A DNA stretch of 64,000 nucleotides from Nitrospirota bacterium. GTDB lineage: Bacteria > Nitrospirota_A > Leptospirillia > Leptospirillales > Leptospirillaceae. The stretch's first letter is position 1. Every line of letters begins with the position of its first letter. Below are positions 18,318 to 31,801 of this stretch, piece after piece. Made by a program: the position numbers and the translations under genes. The DNA lies in assembly GCA_027335985.1 (NCBI GenBank), contig DAHWGX010000030.1, positions 22,778 through 86,777 of the forward strand, given 5' to 3'. Under the pieces are notes generated by a model that saw only the letters and a list, made by a program, of their open reading frames with translations, did not search any database and had not been told where the DNA came from.

Positions 18318-18346
18318 TTGACACGGCGGGGGGGGCGGATTACTAT
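18318..18346 (+). promoter_or_regulatory. Sigma-70 promoter of clpC
   Basis: TTGACA (18318-18323) and TACTAT (18341-18346) with a 17-base spacer that includes a run of eight G. It lies 58 bases before the clpC start. The promoter sits directly beside the tnpB remnant. Confidence 0.75.
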
Positions 18347-18403
18347 TTTTTTAGGATAGTTGCTCATGTGTCATTCCAAATTCGACCAGTAAGGAGCCCT
18401 GCC

Positions 18404-20845
18404 ATGATGGACAAATTTACTGAAAAGGGTCGGAAGGTCATAATTATGGCCCGTGAGGAGGCCGAGAAGCATCAGAATGATTATCTCGGAACCGAGCATA
18501 TTGTTCTGGCTCTGGTGTCTGATCCTGACGGGGTTCCCGTGGCAGTTCTCAAAAGGATGGGGTTGACTCCGGACCAGGTCCGGATGGAGATAGAACGCAA
18601 TCTGCTGAACGGAACCGCCACGTTGACTTTTGGGGAGCTTCCCCTGACACCACGGGTCAAGAGGGTGATCGAGTATGCCGTGGATGAGGCCAGGCTTTTG
18701 GGCCATACCCATATCGGCTCCGAACACCTTCTTCTTGGCGTCCTTCGGGAAGAAGACGGAATAGGGGGAAAGATTCTTCGGGCTCTCGGCTCCAATCTTT
18801 TGGCGGCACGCCAGCTGACGGCGAGCCTTCTCAAGAAATCCGGTGCCGGAACCGTGCGGGAGAAGGAGAGAAAGAGCAACACTCCGGCATTGGATGAGTT
18901 CGGTCGGGATCTGACCCAGATGGCTACCGACGGTGGTCTGGATCCGGTGATCGGCCGCCATGACGAGATCGAGCGCGTTCTCCAGATTCTGGGTCGTCGG
19001 ACGAAAAACAATCCCGTCCTTATCGGTGAGTCCGGCGTCGGGAAAACGGCCATCGTTGAAGGTCTGGCCCAGAAGATCGTCAATGGGGAGGTCCCGGACA
19101 ACCTGCTCAACAAGCGGGTGGTCGCCTTGGATCTGGGATCTCTGGTAGCTGGAACAAAATACCGTGGCCAGTTCGAAGAACGTCTCAAGGTGGTGATGAA
19201 AGAGGTCGTGACAGCGGGTAACATCATCGTGTTCATCGACGAACTCCATACGCTCGTTGGAGCCGGGGCCGCCGAAGGATCAATTGATGCCTCGAACATG
19301 CTCAAGCCCGCCCTCTCGAGGGGAGAAATTCAGTGCATCGGGGCAACGACCCTGGACGAATACCGAAAATACATCGAAAAAGACGGAGCCCTCAAGAGAC
19401 GTTTTCAGCCGATATATGTCAACGAACCTCCTGTCGAGGAGGCCGAGCGCATCATTCTCGGCCTGAGGGACAGATATGAGGAGCATCATGGGGTGGTCAT
19501 CACCGACACCGCCGTCCATGACGCCGTCGTCCTGTCCGAGCGCTACGTGACAGACCGCTTTCTTCCGGACAAGGCGATCGACATCATTGATGAAGCCGGC
19601 TCTCGCGCAAAGCTCAAGAGTTTCTCCCTCCCTCCCGAGATCAAGGAGCTCGATCAGCATCTGAAGCGCTCCCTCAAGGGCAAGGAGCAGGCGATCAAGC
19701 AGCAGAACTTCGAAGAGGCCGTCCGCCTTCGGACACAGGAAGACATTCTCCGGAAACAGATCGACGAAGAGAAGCTCAAGTGGAAGGCCGAGCAGGAAAA
19801 GAACAGACCTGTCATCGGAGGCGAGGAAGTTTCGGTGATTGTCTCCAAGATGACGGGCATTCCCCTGACGAAAATCGAGGAAGGAGAGAGCGAGCGGCTC
19901 CTGAAGCTCGAAGAGGAACTCCATCGGCGCGTGGTGGGCCAGGACGAAGCCATCTCTGCGGTTGCGAGGGCCATCCGGCGATCCAGGGCGGGGATCAAGG
20001 GGGAGAAGAGGCCGATCGGCTCCTTCATCTTCCTCGGTCCGACCGGAGTTGGAAAGACAGAGCTCGCCAGGACGCTGGCCGAGTCTCTATTCGGAAACGA
20101 AGATGCGCTCATCCGCGTCGACATGTCCGAATATATGGAGCGGTTCAACGTATCCCGCCTGACGGGAGCCCCTCCCGGCTATGTCGGATATGAAGAGGGG
20201 GGACAGCTTACCGAAAAGGTCCGAAGGCGTCCGTATTCCGTCATTCTTTTCGACGAAATCGAGAAAGCGCACCCCGACATGTTCAATGTCCTGCTTCAGG
20301 TCCTCGATGACGGATTCATCACGGACAGCCTGGGTCGGAAGATTGACTTCAAGAATACCGTCATGATCATGACCTCGAATCTCGGAGCGCGCGCGATCGA
20401 AAAAGAGGGTTCCCTCGGTTTCCAGCGTGGGGCAGGGGAAGTTCGTGAAACCTTCATCAAAAACACAATTCAGGATGATCTCAAAAGGACCTTCAATCCC
20501 GAATTCCTGAACCGGATCGACGAGATCGTCGTCTTCCACCCTCTCGACGAGAAACAGCTTGAATCCATCGTCGACATCCGGATCGCGGAGCTCAACAAGA
20601 GGCTTGAGCCAAAGGGAATCGTCCTTGAAGTGGATCCCGAGGTCAAAAAGTGGCTCGTGAAGGAAGGGTATCAGCCCAACTATGGAGCCAGACCGATGCG
20701 CCGCGCCATTCAGCGCCATATTGAAGACCGCCTCTCGGAGAAGGTGATCGCCGGCTCTCTCCATGCCGACAAGAAAGTTCGGGTCGTACTGAGAGAGGGG
20801 CAGCCCGTTTTTATCGAAGAAGACACCATGGCTGCCGTCATTTAG
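18404..20845 (+). CDS. clpC: ATP-dependent Clp protease ATP-binding subunit ClpC
   Basis: 813 aa. It has a Clp N-domain repeat (from [19 protein letters not shown]), a first AAA domain with G-E-S-G-V-G-K-T, a UVR-like middle segment (about residues 415-450), and a second AAA domain with [10 protein letters not shown]. The UVR region and the absence of the long ClpB middle coil identify ClpC. It unfolds substrates for ClpP. ATG 18404 has aaggag 8 bases before it. The frame is open upstream to 18089 but that part overlaps the tnpB relic and is not ClpC-like. Confidence 0.95.
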   Translation: MMDKFTEKGRKVIIMAREEAEKHQNDYLGTEHIVLALVSDPDGVPVAVLKRMGLTPDQVRMEIERNLLNGTATLTFGELPLTPRVKRVIEYAVDEARLLGHTHIGSEHLLLGVLREEDGIGGKILRALGSNLLAARQLTASLLKKSGAGTVREKERKSNTPALDEFGRDLTQMATDGGLDPVIGRHDEIERVLQILGRRTKNNPVLIGESGVGKTAIVEGLAQKIVNGEVPDNLLNKRVVALDLGSLVAGTKYRGQFEERLKVVMKEVVTAGNIIVFIDELHTLVGAGAAEGSIDASNMLKPALSRGEIQCIGATTLDEYRKYIEKDGALKRRFQPIYVNEPPVEEAERIILGLRDRYEEHHGVVITDTAVHDAVVLSERYVTDRFLPDKAIDIIDEAGSRAKLKSFSLPPEIKELDQHLKRSLKGKEQAIKQQNFEEAVRLRTQEDILRKQIDEEKLKWKAEQEKNRPVIGGEEVSVIVSKMTGIPLTKIEEGESERLLKLEEELHRRVVGQDEAISAVARAIRRSRAGIKGEKRPIGSFIFLGPTGVGKTELARTLAESLFGNEDALIRVDMSEYMERFNVSRLTGAPPGYVGYEEGGQLTEKVRRRPYSVILFDEIEKAHPDMFNVLLQVLDDGFITDSLGRKIDFKNTVMIMTSNLGARAIEKEGSLGFQRGAGEVRETFIKNTIQDDLKRTFNPEFLNRIDEIVVFHPLDEKQLESIVDIRIAELNKRLEPKGIVLEVDPEVKKWLVKEGYQPNYGARPMRRAIQRHIEDRLSEKVIAGSLHADKKVRVVLREGQPVFIEEDTMAAVI

Positions 20846-20859
20846 ATCTATCCCTTTCG

Positions 20860-21864
20860 ATGATACTCGCCGTTGAAAGTTCCTGCGACGATACGTCCGT
20901 GGCCCTGGTCGATATGACCGGGGCCCTTTTTTTTCACCGATCCCTTTCCCAGAACGATCTTCATGCCCCTTTCGGGGGAGTCGTTCCCGAACTGGCTTCC
21001 CGGACCCACTCCGAGAGGCTTCCGTATCTCGTCGAACAGGCCTTTTCCGAAACCGGCCTATCCCTGGATCAGATTTCTGCGGCCGCTCTGACCGTGGGAC
21101 CCGGTCTTTCCGGAGGGCTTTTGGCCGCGATCTCCTTTCTTAAAGGGCTCTGCTGGGCGAAAGGCATTCCCATGGTTCCCGTTCACCACATCCGGGCCCA
21201 TCTGAGAGTGGCTATGGATCCTAGCCTTGAGATCCCTCGCGAATCCCTGGGCCTCGTGGTTTCCGGGGGGCATACACACCTTTACCGTGTCCGTGACTGG
21301 CCGGATCTCGACCTTGTGGGACAGACCACCGACGATGCCGCCGGTGAAGCCTTCGACAAGGGCGCCAAGGTTCTGGGACTTCCCTATCCCGGAGGGCCGG
21401 AAATCGAGAAACAGGCGTCTCGATGGACCGGTCCCTCGATCAAGTTTGTCCGGGGAATCAATACCAGGAACCCCTTTGACTTCAGCTTCAGCGGCTTGAA
21501 GACGGCTTTTGTCGGCCATATTCGCCAATCGGGACCGGACCCCTCAAAGACTCCAGAGCTTGCGGCCTCCTATCAGTCGGCCATTGTCTCCCATTTGATC
21601 GATCGCATCGGAAAAGCGTTGGACGCTTTCCGTCCGCCAGCCCTGCTCGTGGGGGGCGGCGTGGCGGCGAATCAACACTTCCGTTCCCAGCTTGGAATTC
21701 TCTGCGAGGAGAAGGGAATTCCTCTTTGCATGGCCCCTCGACCCCTTTGCGGAGACAACGCAGTTATGGTAGCTTTGACAGGTTTGGAATTATTCCGGTC
21801 GGGTCGCGGGGTGATGTCTCCCTACGACGAAATCCGTCCGAGGCCGAGATGGGATGAGGATTAA
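20860..21864 (+). CDS. tsaD: tRNA N6-adenosine threonylcarbamoyltransferase
   Basis: 334 aa ASKHA-fold protein. It has E-S-S-C-D-D-T near the start, G-P-G-L-S-G-G-L, H-H-I-R-A-H-L with the two metal-binding His, S-G-G-H-T-H-L, and a late G-G-V-A-A-N. It transfers threonylcarbamoyl to A37 of ANN-decoding tRNAs. It is 14 bases after clpC and 11 before argS. Confidence 0.97.
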   Translation: MILAVESSCDDTSVALVDMTGALFFHRSLSQNDLHAPFGGVVPELASRTHSERLPYLVEQAFSETGLSLDQISAAALTVGPGLSGGLLAAISFLKGLCWAKGIPMVPVHHIRAHLRVAMDPSLEIPRESLGLVVSGGHTHLYRVRDWPDLDLVGQTTDDAAGEAFDKGAKVLGLPYPGGPEIEKQASRWTGPSIKFVRGINTRNPFDFSFSGLKTAFVGHIRQSGPDPSKTPELAASYQSAIVSHLIDRIGKALDAFRPPALLVGGGVAANQHFRSQLGILCEEKGIPLCMAPRPLCGDNAVMVALTGLELFRSGRGVMSPYDEIRPRPRWDED

Positions 21865-21875
21865 GCGGAGTTTTC

Positions 21876-25080
<3,205 letters not shown>

Positions 25081-25124
25081 CCGCGTCTTTCTCGAGACCC
25101 TCATGAAACGGGAGAAAAGAATTC

Positions 25125-26693
25125 ATGCATAGAAGGAATGTCCGAGGCCGAATTTTCCTCCTGGTCCTCTTCACCGCCCTTTCCGTCCTTTGGCTTCTCC
25201 CTTCTCTTCCCCTCTGGAAAAGTCTTCCCCCATCTCTTCGGAACGACCTCCCGGGAGGATCCATATCCCTGGGTCTGGACCTCCGGGGAGGGATGTCGCT
25301 GACGCTAGAGGTTCTGGAGGACAAGGCCGTTTCCGGGACGCTGGACGAGATCGCCTCGGCCCTGTCGGAAAAGGGGGTCAAACCCGTAGTCTCGGGAGTG
25401 ACCGTCTCCATTCCTGCTCCAGACCCGGCGGCGCGGAAGACCATTCTCGACTGGGTCTCTTCCAGGGCCCCCTATCTCCAGAAGGTGACGGACAATTCCT
25501 CCGGACTTTCCTTCGTTCTTCCTCAAAGCGAAGTCCTGAGGATCCGGAAGCACGCCATGACCCAGGCCATGGAGGTTATCCGGAACAGGATCGACCAGTT
25601 CGGGGTGGCCGAACCGGTCATCGAGCGGCAGGGAAAGGACCGGATTCTGATCCAGCTTCCGGGGGTGACCGACCCGGAAAGGGCCATGGCGCTGATCGGA
25701 AAGACGGCCCGTCTGGAGTTCAAACTGGCGGACGATTCGGCCGATCCGGCCACCTTCCTGAGCGGAAAGACGCCCCTTCCGGCGGGAGAGGAGATCCTCT
25801 ACGGGAACCCCCCCGAAAAAGGGGGAGGCCGGATTCCCTACCTTCTGAAGGCGAGGCCCCTCATGAGCGGCGACATGATCAGCGATGCCCGCGTGGTCTT
25901 CGGACAGTTCAACGAACCCTATGTCTCACTGACATTCAACAGTACGGGTTCCAAGCTCTTCGACCAGATCACCAAGAACCACGTCAAGCAACGTCTTGCG
26001 ATCGTTCTGGACAAGACCGTTTATTCCGCCCCGGTCATTCAGGAAGAGATTTCCGGAGGTCAGGCCCAGATCACCGGCAGCTTCTCCATGAAGGAGGCGA
26101 AGGATCTGGCGATTGTGCTCCGTTCGGGGGCCCTGCCGGCTCCGGTGAGGATCCTCCAGAATGTGACGGTCGGTCCCTCCCTTGGAAAAGACTCGATACG
26201 GGCCGGCCTTCACGCGACGATGATCGCCCTGGTCCTTGTGCTCCTCTTCATGGCCGTCTATTATCGATTCTCCGGAGTGGTGGCGGACTTCGCCCTGATG
26301 CTCAACATGCTCTTCCTGATGGGGGCCATGGCGGCGCTTCATGCCACGCTGACCCTGCCGGGAATCGCCGGAATCATCCTGACGGTGGGGATGGGGGTCG
26401 ATTCCAACGTGCTGATCTTTGAACGGATACGCGAGGAAATCCGGTCCGGAAAACCCGTCCGCTCCTCGATCGATTCCGGCTACGACAAGGCGTTTCTGAC
26501 CATCGTGGACTCCCATGTCACGACCCTGATCACGGCGGTGATCCTCTTCATGTTCGGGACAGGGCCCATCAAGGGATTCGCAGTGACCCTGACGGTGGGG
26601 ATCGCCATCAATCTCTTCACATCCCTTGCGGGAACACGAATCGTTTTCGACCTTCTCTCAAGGCGCTCGAAGCTTGAACGACTTTCAATATGA
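25125..26693 (+). CDS. secD: Protein translocase subunit SecD
   Basis: 522 aa. An N-terminal transmembrane helix is followed by G-L-D-L-R-G-G-M and a large periplasmic domain. Five more helices follow at the C-terminus, with the G-M-G-V-D-S-N-V-L-I-F-E-R-I-R-E-E motif of the RND-like module. It uses the proton gradient to assist the late steps of export. secF follows 27 bases later. Confidence 0.96.
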   Translation: MHRRNVRGRIFLLVLFTALSVLWLLPSLPLWKSLPPSLRNDLPGGSISLGLDLRGGMSLTLEVLEDKAVSGTLDEIASALSEKGVKPVVSGVTVSIPAPDPAARKTILDWVSSRAPYLQKVTDNSSGLSFVLPQSEVLRIRKHAMTQAMEVIRNRIDQFGVAEPVIERQGKDRILIQLPGVTDPERAMALIGKTARLEFKLADDSADPATFLSGKTPLPAGEEILYGNPPEKGGGRIPYLLKARPLMSGDMISDARVVFGQFNEPYVSLTFNSTGSKLFDQITKNHVKQRLAIVLDKTVYSAPVIQEEISGGQAQITGSFSMKEAKDLAIVLRSGALPAPVRILQNVTVGPSLGKDSIRAGLHATMIALVLVLLFMAVYYRFSGVVADFALMLNMLFLMGAMAALHATLTLPGIAGIILTVGMGVDSNVLIFERIREEIRSGKPVRSSIDSGYDKAFLTIVDSHVTTLITAVILFMFGTGPIKGFAVTLTVGIAINLFTSLAGTRIVFDLLSRRSKLERLSI

Positions 26694-26720
26694 ACGCACG
26701 TCAAATCCGGGGATGTCTTG

Positions 26721-27668
26721 ATGTTTGAACTGATCCGCAATCCATCCATCGATTTCATGGGGAAGAAAAAGATTTCTCTGGCCCTTTCCTCCCTGCTGGT
26801 TGTGATCGGCCTTCTGGCGCTTCTTCAGATCGTCCGGGGAAAGGCCAATCTCGGCATCGACTTCACGGGGGGGACGGCCCTCATGGTGCACTTCGAACAC
26901 CCGCCATCCCTGGGAAATGTCCGGGAGGTCCTCTCGCAACATGGTTTTGCCGGGGCACAGATCCAGAACGTCAATCACACGTCGGATCTGTTCATCCGGG
27001 TCAAGGTCCGTCGGGAGGCGGCACACTCGGTGACCGAATCCCTGCTCGCGCTCCTGCGCACGAGCTTTCCCGGAAACCCCATGACCATTCGCCAGTCCAT
27101 CGAGATCGGGCCGACCATCGGGAGCGAACTCGCAGGAAAGGCCCTGATCGCCATTCTTTTCTCCCTGGTCGGATTCATCCTCTACATTGCCGTCCGCTTC
27201 GAATTCCGGTTCGGACTGGCCGCAGCGATCTCAACCTTCCACAACGTGATCGCCGTGCTGGGAATCCTCTATCTCCTGGGGACCGAGATCAATCTTCTGA
27301 TCGTCACCAGTCTGCTGACGCTCGCCGGCTATTCCCTGACCGACACGGTGGTGGTGTTTGACAGGATCCGCGAGCAGATGCGCCGTTCCGTGAGACAGAC
27401 TCCCGAACAGCTGATCAATTCGGGAATCAATCAGGTACTCAGCAGGACGGTTGTGGTATCATTAACCGTGGAACTGGTTCTTCTGGCCCTGTTGATCGGG
27501 GGTGGTCCCGTGATTCACGCTTTTTCCCTGGCTCTTTTCATCGGGGTCATGATCGGGACCTATTCCTCCATTTTTGTGGCCAGCCCGCTTCTTCTTGTTC
27601 TTCCGGGAAAACGGCAGGGTCTGGGAGGAGCTTCAAGGAAAACGGCTCCGGAGAACAACAGGGCCTAG
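26721..27668 (+). CDS. secF: Protein translocase subunit SecF
   Basis: 315 aa. It has an N-terminal helix, F-T-G-G-T-A-L in the periplasmic part, and G-Y-S-L-T-D-T-V-V-V-F-D-R-I-R-E in the membrane core. I chose the ATG at 26721. A TTG directly before it is the alternative. It ends the tgt-yajC-secD-secF cluster. Confidence 0.95.
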   Translation: MFELIRNPSIDFMGKKKISLALSSLLVVIGLLALLQIVRGKANLGIDFTGGTALMVHFEHPPSLGNVREVLSQHGFAGAQIQNVNHTSDLFIRVKVRREAAHSVTESLLALLRTSFPGNPMTIRQSIEIGPTIGSELAGKALIAILFSLVGFILYIAVRFEFRFGLAAAISTFHNVIAVLGILYLLGTEINLLIVTSLLTLAGYSLTDTVVVFDRIREQMRRSVRQTPEQLINSGINQVLSRTVVVSLTVELVLLALLIGGGPVIHAFSLALFIGVMIGTYSSIFVASPLLLVLPGKRQGLGGASRKTAPENNRA

Positions 27669-27702
27669 GCTCTTTCTCCGGACTTTGGAAAGGATCAGTC
27701 GG

Positions 27703-27813
27703 GTGCACGGTGGAATCGACATTTCCGAGGTGTTGGGAAGCATTGGTCTTTTTGTCCTGCCACCTGTGACAGTGGTCATCATTCTCTATCTCAAAAAGAA
27801 AAATGTCATCTGA
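27703..27813 (+). CDS. Possible 36-aa membrane peptide
   Basis: A GTG start 8 bases after aaagga opens a 36-codon frame. Most of it is one hydrophobic stretch (L-G-S-I-G-L-F-V-L-P-P-V-T-V-V-I-I-L-Y-L) with a KKK end, the layout of a single-pass small membrane protein. It lies 34 bases after secF and just before a structured inverted repeat. The evidence is composition and spacing only. Confidence 0.4.
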   Translation: MHGGIDISEVLGSIGLFVLPPVTVVIILYLKKKNVI

Positions 27814-27814
27814 G

Positions 27815-27872
27815 GAAACCCGCCCCGGAGTCTCGCATCGGGCCCGGATCCCCCCTCGGGCCGGCGGGTTTC
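27815..27872. terminator. Nested inverted repeat between secF region and recJ
   Basis: Outer arms GAAACCCGCC (27815-27824) and GGCGGGTTTC (27863-27872) enclose an inner hairpin GGCCCG / CGGGCC (27841-27846, 27857-27862). The T-run after the outer arm is short and interrupted (TTTCTCTTC), so termination is likely but not certain. Confidence 0.5.
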
Positions 27873-27891
27873 TCTTCGAAGGTGTCTGACC

Positions 27892-29553
27892 ATGGACCAG
27901 GATGTCGCCGGACGTGAAAACCATGCATGGGATGTGGCCGATATGCCGGACGAGGAGGTCTACGCCCAGGCCAAGGCCTGGGGTCTCGATCCCGTCTGGG
28001 TCCGGGTTCTGTTCAGACGGGGAATCGATCCCCGGTCCTTCGTCAATGACATCCAGGCTCCCGGCCCTCCAGGAGACGACTCCCTTGGGGAGATGGGGCC
28101 TTCACGGTCCTGGTTCCATGAACTTCTTTCCAGCCGGGAACCGGTGCTTGTCTATGCGGATCTCGATGTCGACGGTCTGGCTGCGGCGGCCATCCTCTCC
28201 CGATTCCTGACCCATCGTCGCCACCCGCACTTCGTCCTCCTGACAAACCGCGAGGATGGTCGATCCGTCCGGCCATCCCGGATCCTCCCCTATCTCGACC
28301 AGGGAGTCCGGAGAATCATCGTAGCCGACATGGGGGCCTCGAGCGCTCCTGTGCTGCGGATGCTCCTGGCGGAAGGAATGTCGTGCATGGTTGTGGATCA
28401 CCACCTGATCCCCGAGGAGTGGCCCCGGGCGAGCGTTCCGCTGGTCCATCCTTCCGGGCGCTCCGCCCTGACCTCGGCGGGGTCGGCCTATGCGTTGATC
28501 AGACCCTACCTCGCGCCGGACGAGGAGCCCCAGATGGCTTTTCTGGCAGGGCTGTCCGTCCTCGGAGACAGGGCTCCTCTCCTGCGCGAGAACCGGTACT
28601 TCATCCGGGTTCTGGTCTCCGATGAGGCCCTCTCCTCTTTTCCCGGAATACGCCTCCTCCTGCGAAGGAGGCTTCGCCGCGCTCCGATCGTCAGCGACTT
28701 TTCCTTCGGGGTCATCCCTTTCCTGAATGCTCCGGGCCGCATGGGAGATCCAAGGCCGGCCTTCGACCTCCTGATGGCCGCCTCCTCGGAAGCCTCGGAG
28801 AAAAATGTCCTGCTCCTGATGGAGATGAACCGGAAAAGGCAGGAACTGGAGGGACTTCTGTATGACGAAATCAGGAAAAAAGGGCCGATGGAGTGGTTTC
28901 TCTTCGATAAGGACTGGTTTCCGGGGGTACTGGGTCGGGTCGCCCACCGGATCTCCGAGGAATGGGACAGGTCTGTTTTTGTCGGAACACTGACCGCCTC
29001 GCTTACGGTGCGCGGTTCGATCCGCTGCCGCAACAACGATCGATTCCCCGAAATAATGAAAGCGCTCGTGGGGCTTCCGGTCCTCGGAGGGGGCCATCCG
29101 ATGGCGGGTGGACTCGAGTTCCCCCTGAGCGCCCTTTCCGAGGTCTCGCTTCGCCTGAACAAGGTGTTGAACAATGAGGCTCCCGCGGACAGGGGAATCG
29201 GGGTTCCCGAGTCCGGTGACGGACCCTTGAAAATCGACGCCTTTCTGCCGGCCTATTTCCGGAATCCTGTTTTTTGGGAAGGATACAGTAAACTTTTTCC
29301 CTTTGGGGAAGGTTTCGCCTCTCCGCTTTTTGGCGTTCGCCGGGCGCGGATCGAGCGCCTCGAAGACGGCTTTGGACGCATGCAGGTCTGTTCCTACCGG
29401 TGGAGGCACGGAAGCGGGCGGGCCTTTTTCCGGGGAGGAGGGGATCCTCCCCTTCCCGGACAGGATTGCGATCTCGTCGTAACGCCCGAGATAAGGGGCA
29501 AGGGGGATTATCTTGAACGCCTCTTCGTTGTTATCCAGCACCGACCGGCCTGA
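27892..29553 (+). CDS. recJ: Single-stranded-DNA-specific exonuclease RecJ
   Basis: 553 aa DHH phosphoesterase. Motif I is Y-A-D-L-D-V-D-G (Asp90, 92, 94), motif III is V-V-D-H-H (Asp169-His171), and the DHHA1 domain shows G-G-G-H-P-M-A-G-G. The protein is at the short end for RecJ (577 in E. coli). It degrades 5' ends of single-stranded DNA in recombination and repair. Its 3' end overlaps the next gene by about 40 bases. Confidence 0.9.
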   Translation: MDQDVAGRENHAWDVADMPDEEVYAQAKAWGLDPVWVRVLFRRGIDPRSFVNDIQAPGPPGDDSLGEMGPSRSWFHELLSSREPVLVYADLDVDGLAAAAILSRFLTHRRHPHFVLLTNREDGRSVRPSRILPYLDQGVRRIIVADMGASSAPVLRMLLAEGMSCMVVDHHLIPEEWPRASVPLVHPSGRSALTSAGSAYALIRPYLAPDEEPQMAFLAGLSVLGDRAPLLRENRYFIRVLVSDEALSSFPGIRLLLRRRLRRAPIVSDFSFGVIPFLNAPGRMGDPRPAFDLLMAASSEASEKNVLLLMEMNRKRQELEGLLYDEIRKKGPMEWFLFDKDWFPGVLGRVAHRISEEWDRSVFVGTLTASLTVRGSIRCRNNDRFPEIMKALVGLPVLGGGHPMAGGLEFPLSALSEVSLRLNKVLNNEAPADRGIGVPESGDGPLKIDAFLPAYFRNPVFWEGYSKLFPFGEGFASPLFGVRRARIERLEDGFGRMQVCSYRWRHGSGRAFFRGGGDPPLPGQDCDLVVTPEIRGKGDYLERLFVVIQHRPA

Positions 29554-31783
29554 AGGGGGCTCCGACGTTCCGGAGCGTCCCCATCGGTCGAAAGACGAGG
29601 TCGTTACGATCGATACGCTTCTCGAGGCCGTTTCCAGGTACAATCCCGGTCCCGAAGGGCTCGATCTCATCCGCAAGGCCTATCTCATGGCCCTCGAGTC
29701 CCACGAGGGCCAGATGCGCCAGTCCGGGGACTCCTATATCAATCATCCTCTGAATGTCGCCATGATCCTGGCGGAGATGAAGGTCGACACCTACTGTCTC
29801 GTGACGGCGCTCCTTCACGATACCCTCGAGGACACATCCCTTACCCCGGACCAGATCGAGACGGCCTTCGGCAAGAAGGTGCTCCATCTGATCGACGGTG
29901 TCACGAAGATCGGAAAGTTTCATTTCAAGAAATCCCGCGCGGAAAAGCAGGCCGAAAACTTCCGAAAGATGCTTCTCTCGATGTCCGAGGACATCCGCGT
30001 CCTGCTGGTCAAGCTGGCGGATCGCCTGCACAACATGCGGACCATCAAGTGGCTCGATCCCTCGAAACAGAAAAACATCGCCCAGGAGACTCTCGATATC
30101 TACGCTCCCCTGGCCAACCGTCTTGGAATCGGGTGGATCAAGCTCGAACTGGAGGACCTGTCCTTTTCCGTCCTCGATCCGGAGACCTACGCCGATCTCC
30201 GGGCCCGGGTGGCCCGCAAGAGAAAGGAGCGGACGAACTACATCGACCAGATCATCCGCTCCGTTTCCCAGGCCCTGTCCGAAAACGGGATCCCCGGCCG
30301 CGTCGAGGGCCGTTACAAGCATATCTACAGTATCTACCGGAAGATGACCTCCCAGGAGATTCCCTTCGACGAAATCTACGACCTCATGGGGATCCGGGTG
30401 ATCACGGACACCAAGCTCCACTGCTACGGAATCCTGGGCCTCCTGCACGGGATCTACAAGCCCATGTCCGGCCGGATCAAGGACTTCATCGCCATTCCGA
30501 AGTCCAACATGTACCAGTCCCTTCATACCACGGTCATCGCGCCCGAGGGAGTCCTGGTGGAGTTCCAGATCCGAACGGAGGAGATGCACCGGGTCGCTGA
30601 GGAGGGGGTCGCCGCCCACTGGAACTACAAGGAAAACGCGGACGGCTCTCCGGCCCTCTCGGATCTCAAGGTCGTCACCTGGCTCCGCCAGCTCGTGGAA
30701 TGGCAGAAGGAGCTGTCCGACAACCAGGAATTCATGAATTCCGTCAAGCTGAACCTCTTTCCGGACGAGGTCTACGTCTTCACGCCGGCCGGCGACGTCC
30801 GTGAGATGATCAAGGGGGCGACGGCGATCGATTTTGCCTACGGCATCCACACCGAGGTGGGCCATCGCACCGTGGGGGCCCGTATCAATGGCCGCTGGGT
30901 GCCGATCAAGACTGTTCTCGAAAGCGGGGATGTCGTCGAAATCATCACCAATCCGTCGCAGACGCCGAGCAAGGACTGGTTGCGGTTCGTGGCGACCCCC
31001 CGGGCCCGGGCCCGAATCAGACACTGGATCAAGGAAGAGGAGATGCGCCAGAGCGCAGACATCGGCCTGCGCTCCCTCGAATCGGAATCCCAGAAGCTTC
31101 ACAGGCGCTGGTCGGAATTCCTCAAGGCTCCCTTTTTGGAAACGGTCCTCTCTTTTTCGGATCTTTCGGAGCCGACGCTGGAAGATGTCTATTCACGGAT
31201 CGGCTTCGGGCGCCTGTCCGCCGGTGCCGTCCTTCGGAAGCTTCTTCCCGGACAGGGAGGCGACCTCCTTGCTCCCCTGGCGCCTCCGGTTCCCCTCAAG
31301 GAGCAGGTGCCCATCGTCGTCCGCGGAGGGGGGAAGGATCTTCTGATCGGCTTGGCGGGGTGCTGCAGCCCTGTCCCGGGAGAGGAGATCGTGGGGTATG
31401 TCACGCGTGGGCGCGGGATCATCGTCCATACTTCGGACTGTCCCAACCTCGTCCATCTGTCCCTCGAGCAGGACCGCCTTGTTCCGGCCGTCTGGGATTC
31501 TTCGAAAGATGCGATCTTCGACGTCCATCTTCGGGTGTCGATGGAGGACAAGCCGGGAATGCTGGCCGCCGTTTCCTCCGTCATTTCGGAGCGCGGAGCC
31601 AACATCACCCATGCGGAGGTGAAACAGGCCAAGCACCGGATGGGAGTCCTCGACTTCACCATCACCGTCGGGAACCTCCTCCATCTGCAGGAAATCATGA
31701 CCCGGGTCCAGCACGTCAAGGGAGTCGTCCGGGTCCAGCGGGTGAAAACCTCCGGGGACCAGGCCACCCCCCTTCACTTTTAA
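29513..31783 (+). CDS. Bifunctional (p)ppGpp synthetase/hydrolase, RelA/SpoT family
   Basis: 756 aa. Domains in order: HD hydrolase (H-D-T-L-E-D-T at ~102, intact), synthetase (G-I-R-V-I-T-D, then I-K-D-F-I-A-x-P-K-x-N-x-Y-Q-S-L-H-T), TGS (V-Y-V-F-T-P-x-G), a Cys-containing helical region (G-C-C-S-P-V-P-G) and a C-terminal ACT domain. Both catalytic modules look active, so it is a long RSH (Rel) enzyme of the stringent response. TTG 29513 follows aaggggga inside recJ. A later start within the first 30 codons is possible. Confidence 0.95.
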   Translation: MNASSLLSSTDRPEGGSDVPERPHRSKDEVVTIDTLLEAVSRYNPGPEGLDLIRKAYLMALESHEGQMRQSGDSYINHPLNVAMILAEMKVDTYCLVTALLHDTLEDTSLTPDQIETAFGKKVLHLIDGVTKIGKFHFKKSRAEKQAENFRKMLLSMSEDIRVLLVKLADRLHNMRTIKWLDPSKQKNIAQETLDIYAPLANRLGIGWIKLELEDLSFSVLDPETYADLRARVARKRKERTNYIDQIIRSVSQALSENGIPGRVEGRYKHIYSIYRKMTSQEIPFDEIYDLMGIRVITDTKLHCYGILGLLHGIYKPMSGRIKDFIAIPKSNMYQSLHTTVIAPEGVLVEFQIRTEEMHRVAEEGVAAHWNYKENADGSPALSDLKVVTWLRQLVEWQKELSDNQEFMNSVKLNLFPDEVYVFTPAGDVREMIKGATAIDFAYGIHTEVGHRTVGARINGRWVPIKTVLESGDVVEIITNPSQTPSKDWLRFVATPRARARIRHWIKEEEMRQSADIGLRSLESESQKLHRRWSEFLKAPFLETVLSFSDLSEPTLEDVYSRIGFGRLSAGAVLRKLLPGQGGDLLAPLAPPVPLKEQVPIVVRGGGKDLLIGLAGCCSPVPGEEIVGYVTRGRGIIVHTSDCPNLVHLSLEQDRLVPAVWDSSKDAIFDVHLRVSMEDKPGMLAAVSSVISERGANITHAEVKQAKHRMGVLDFTITVGNLLHLQEIMTRVQHVKGVVRVQRVKTSGDQATPLHF

Positions 31784-31801
31784 CGAGATATCGGAGATTC
31801 C

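Noticed and set aside
18089..18403. 105-codon N-terminal extension of ClpC
   Set aside because: The extension has no ClpC similarity, crosses the promoter and the tnpB relic, and the ATG at 18404 has a proper ribosome binding site.
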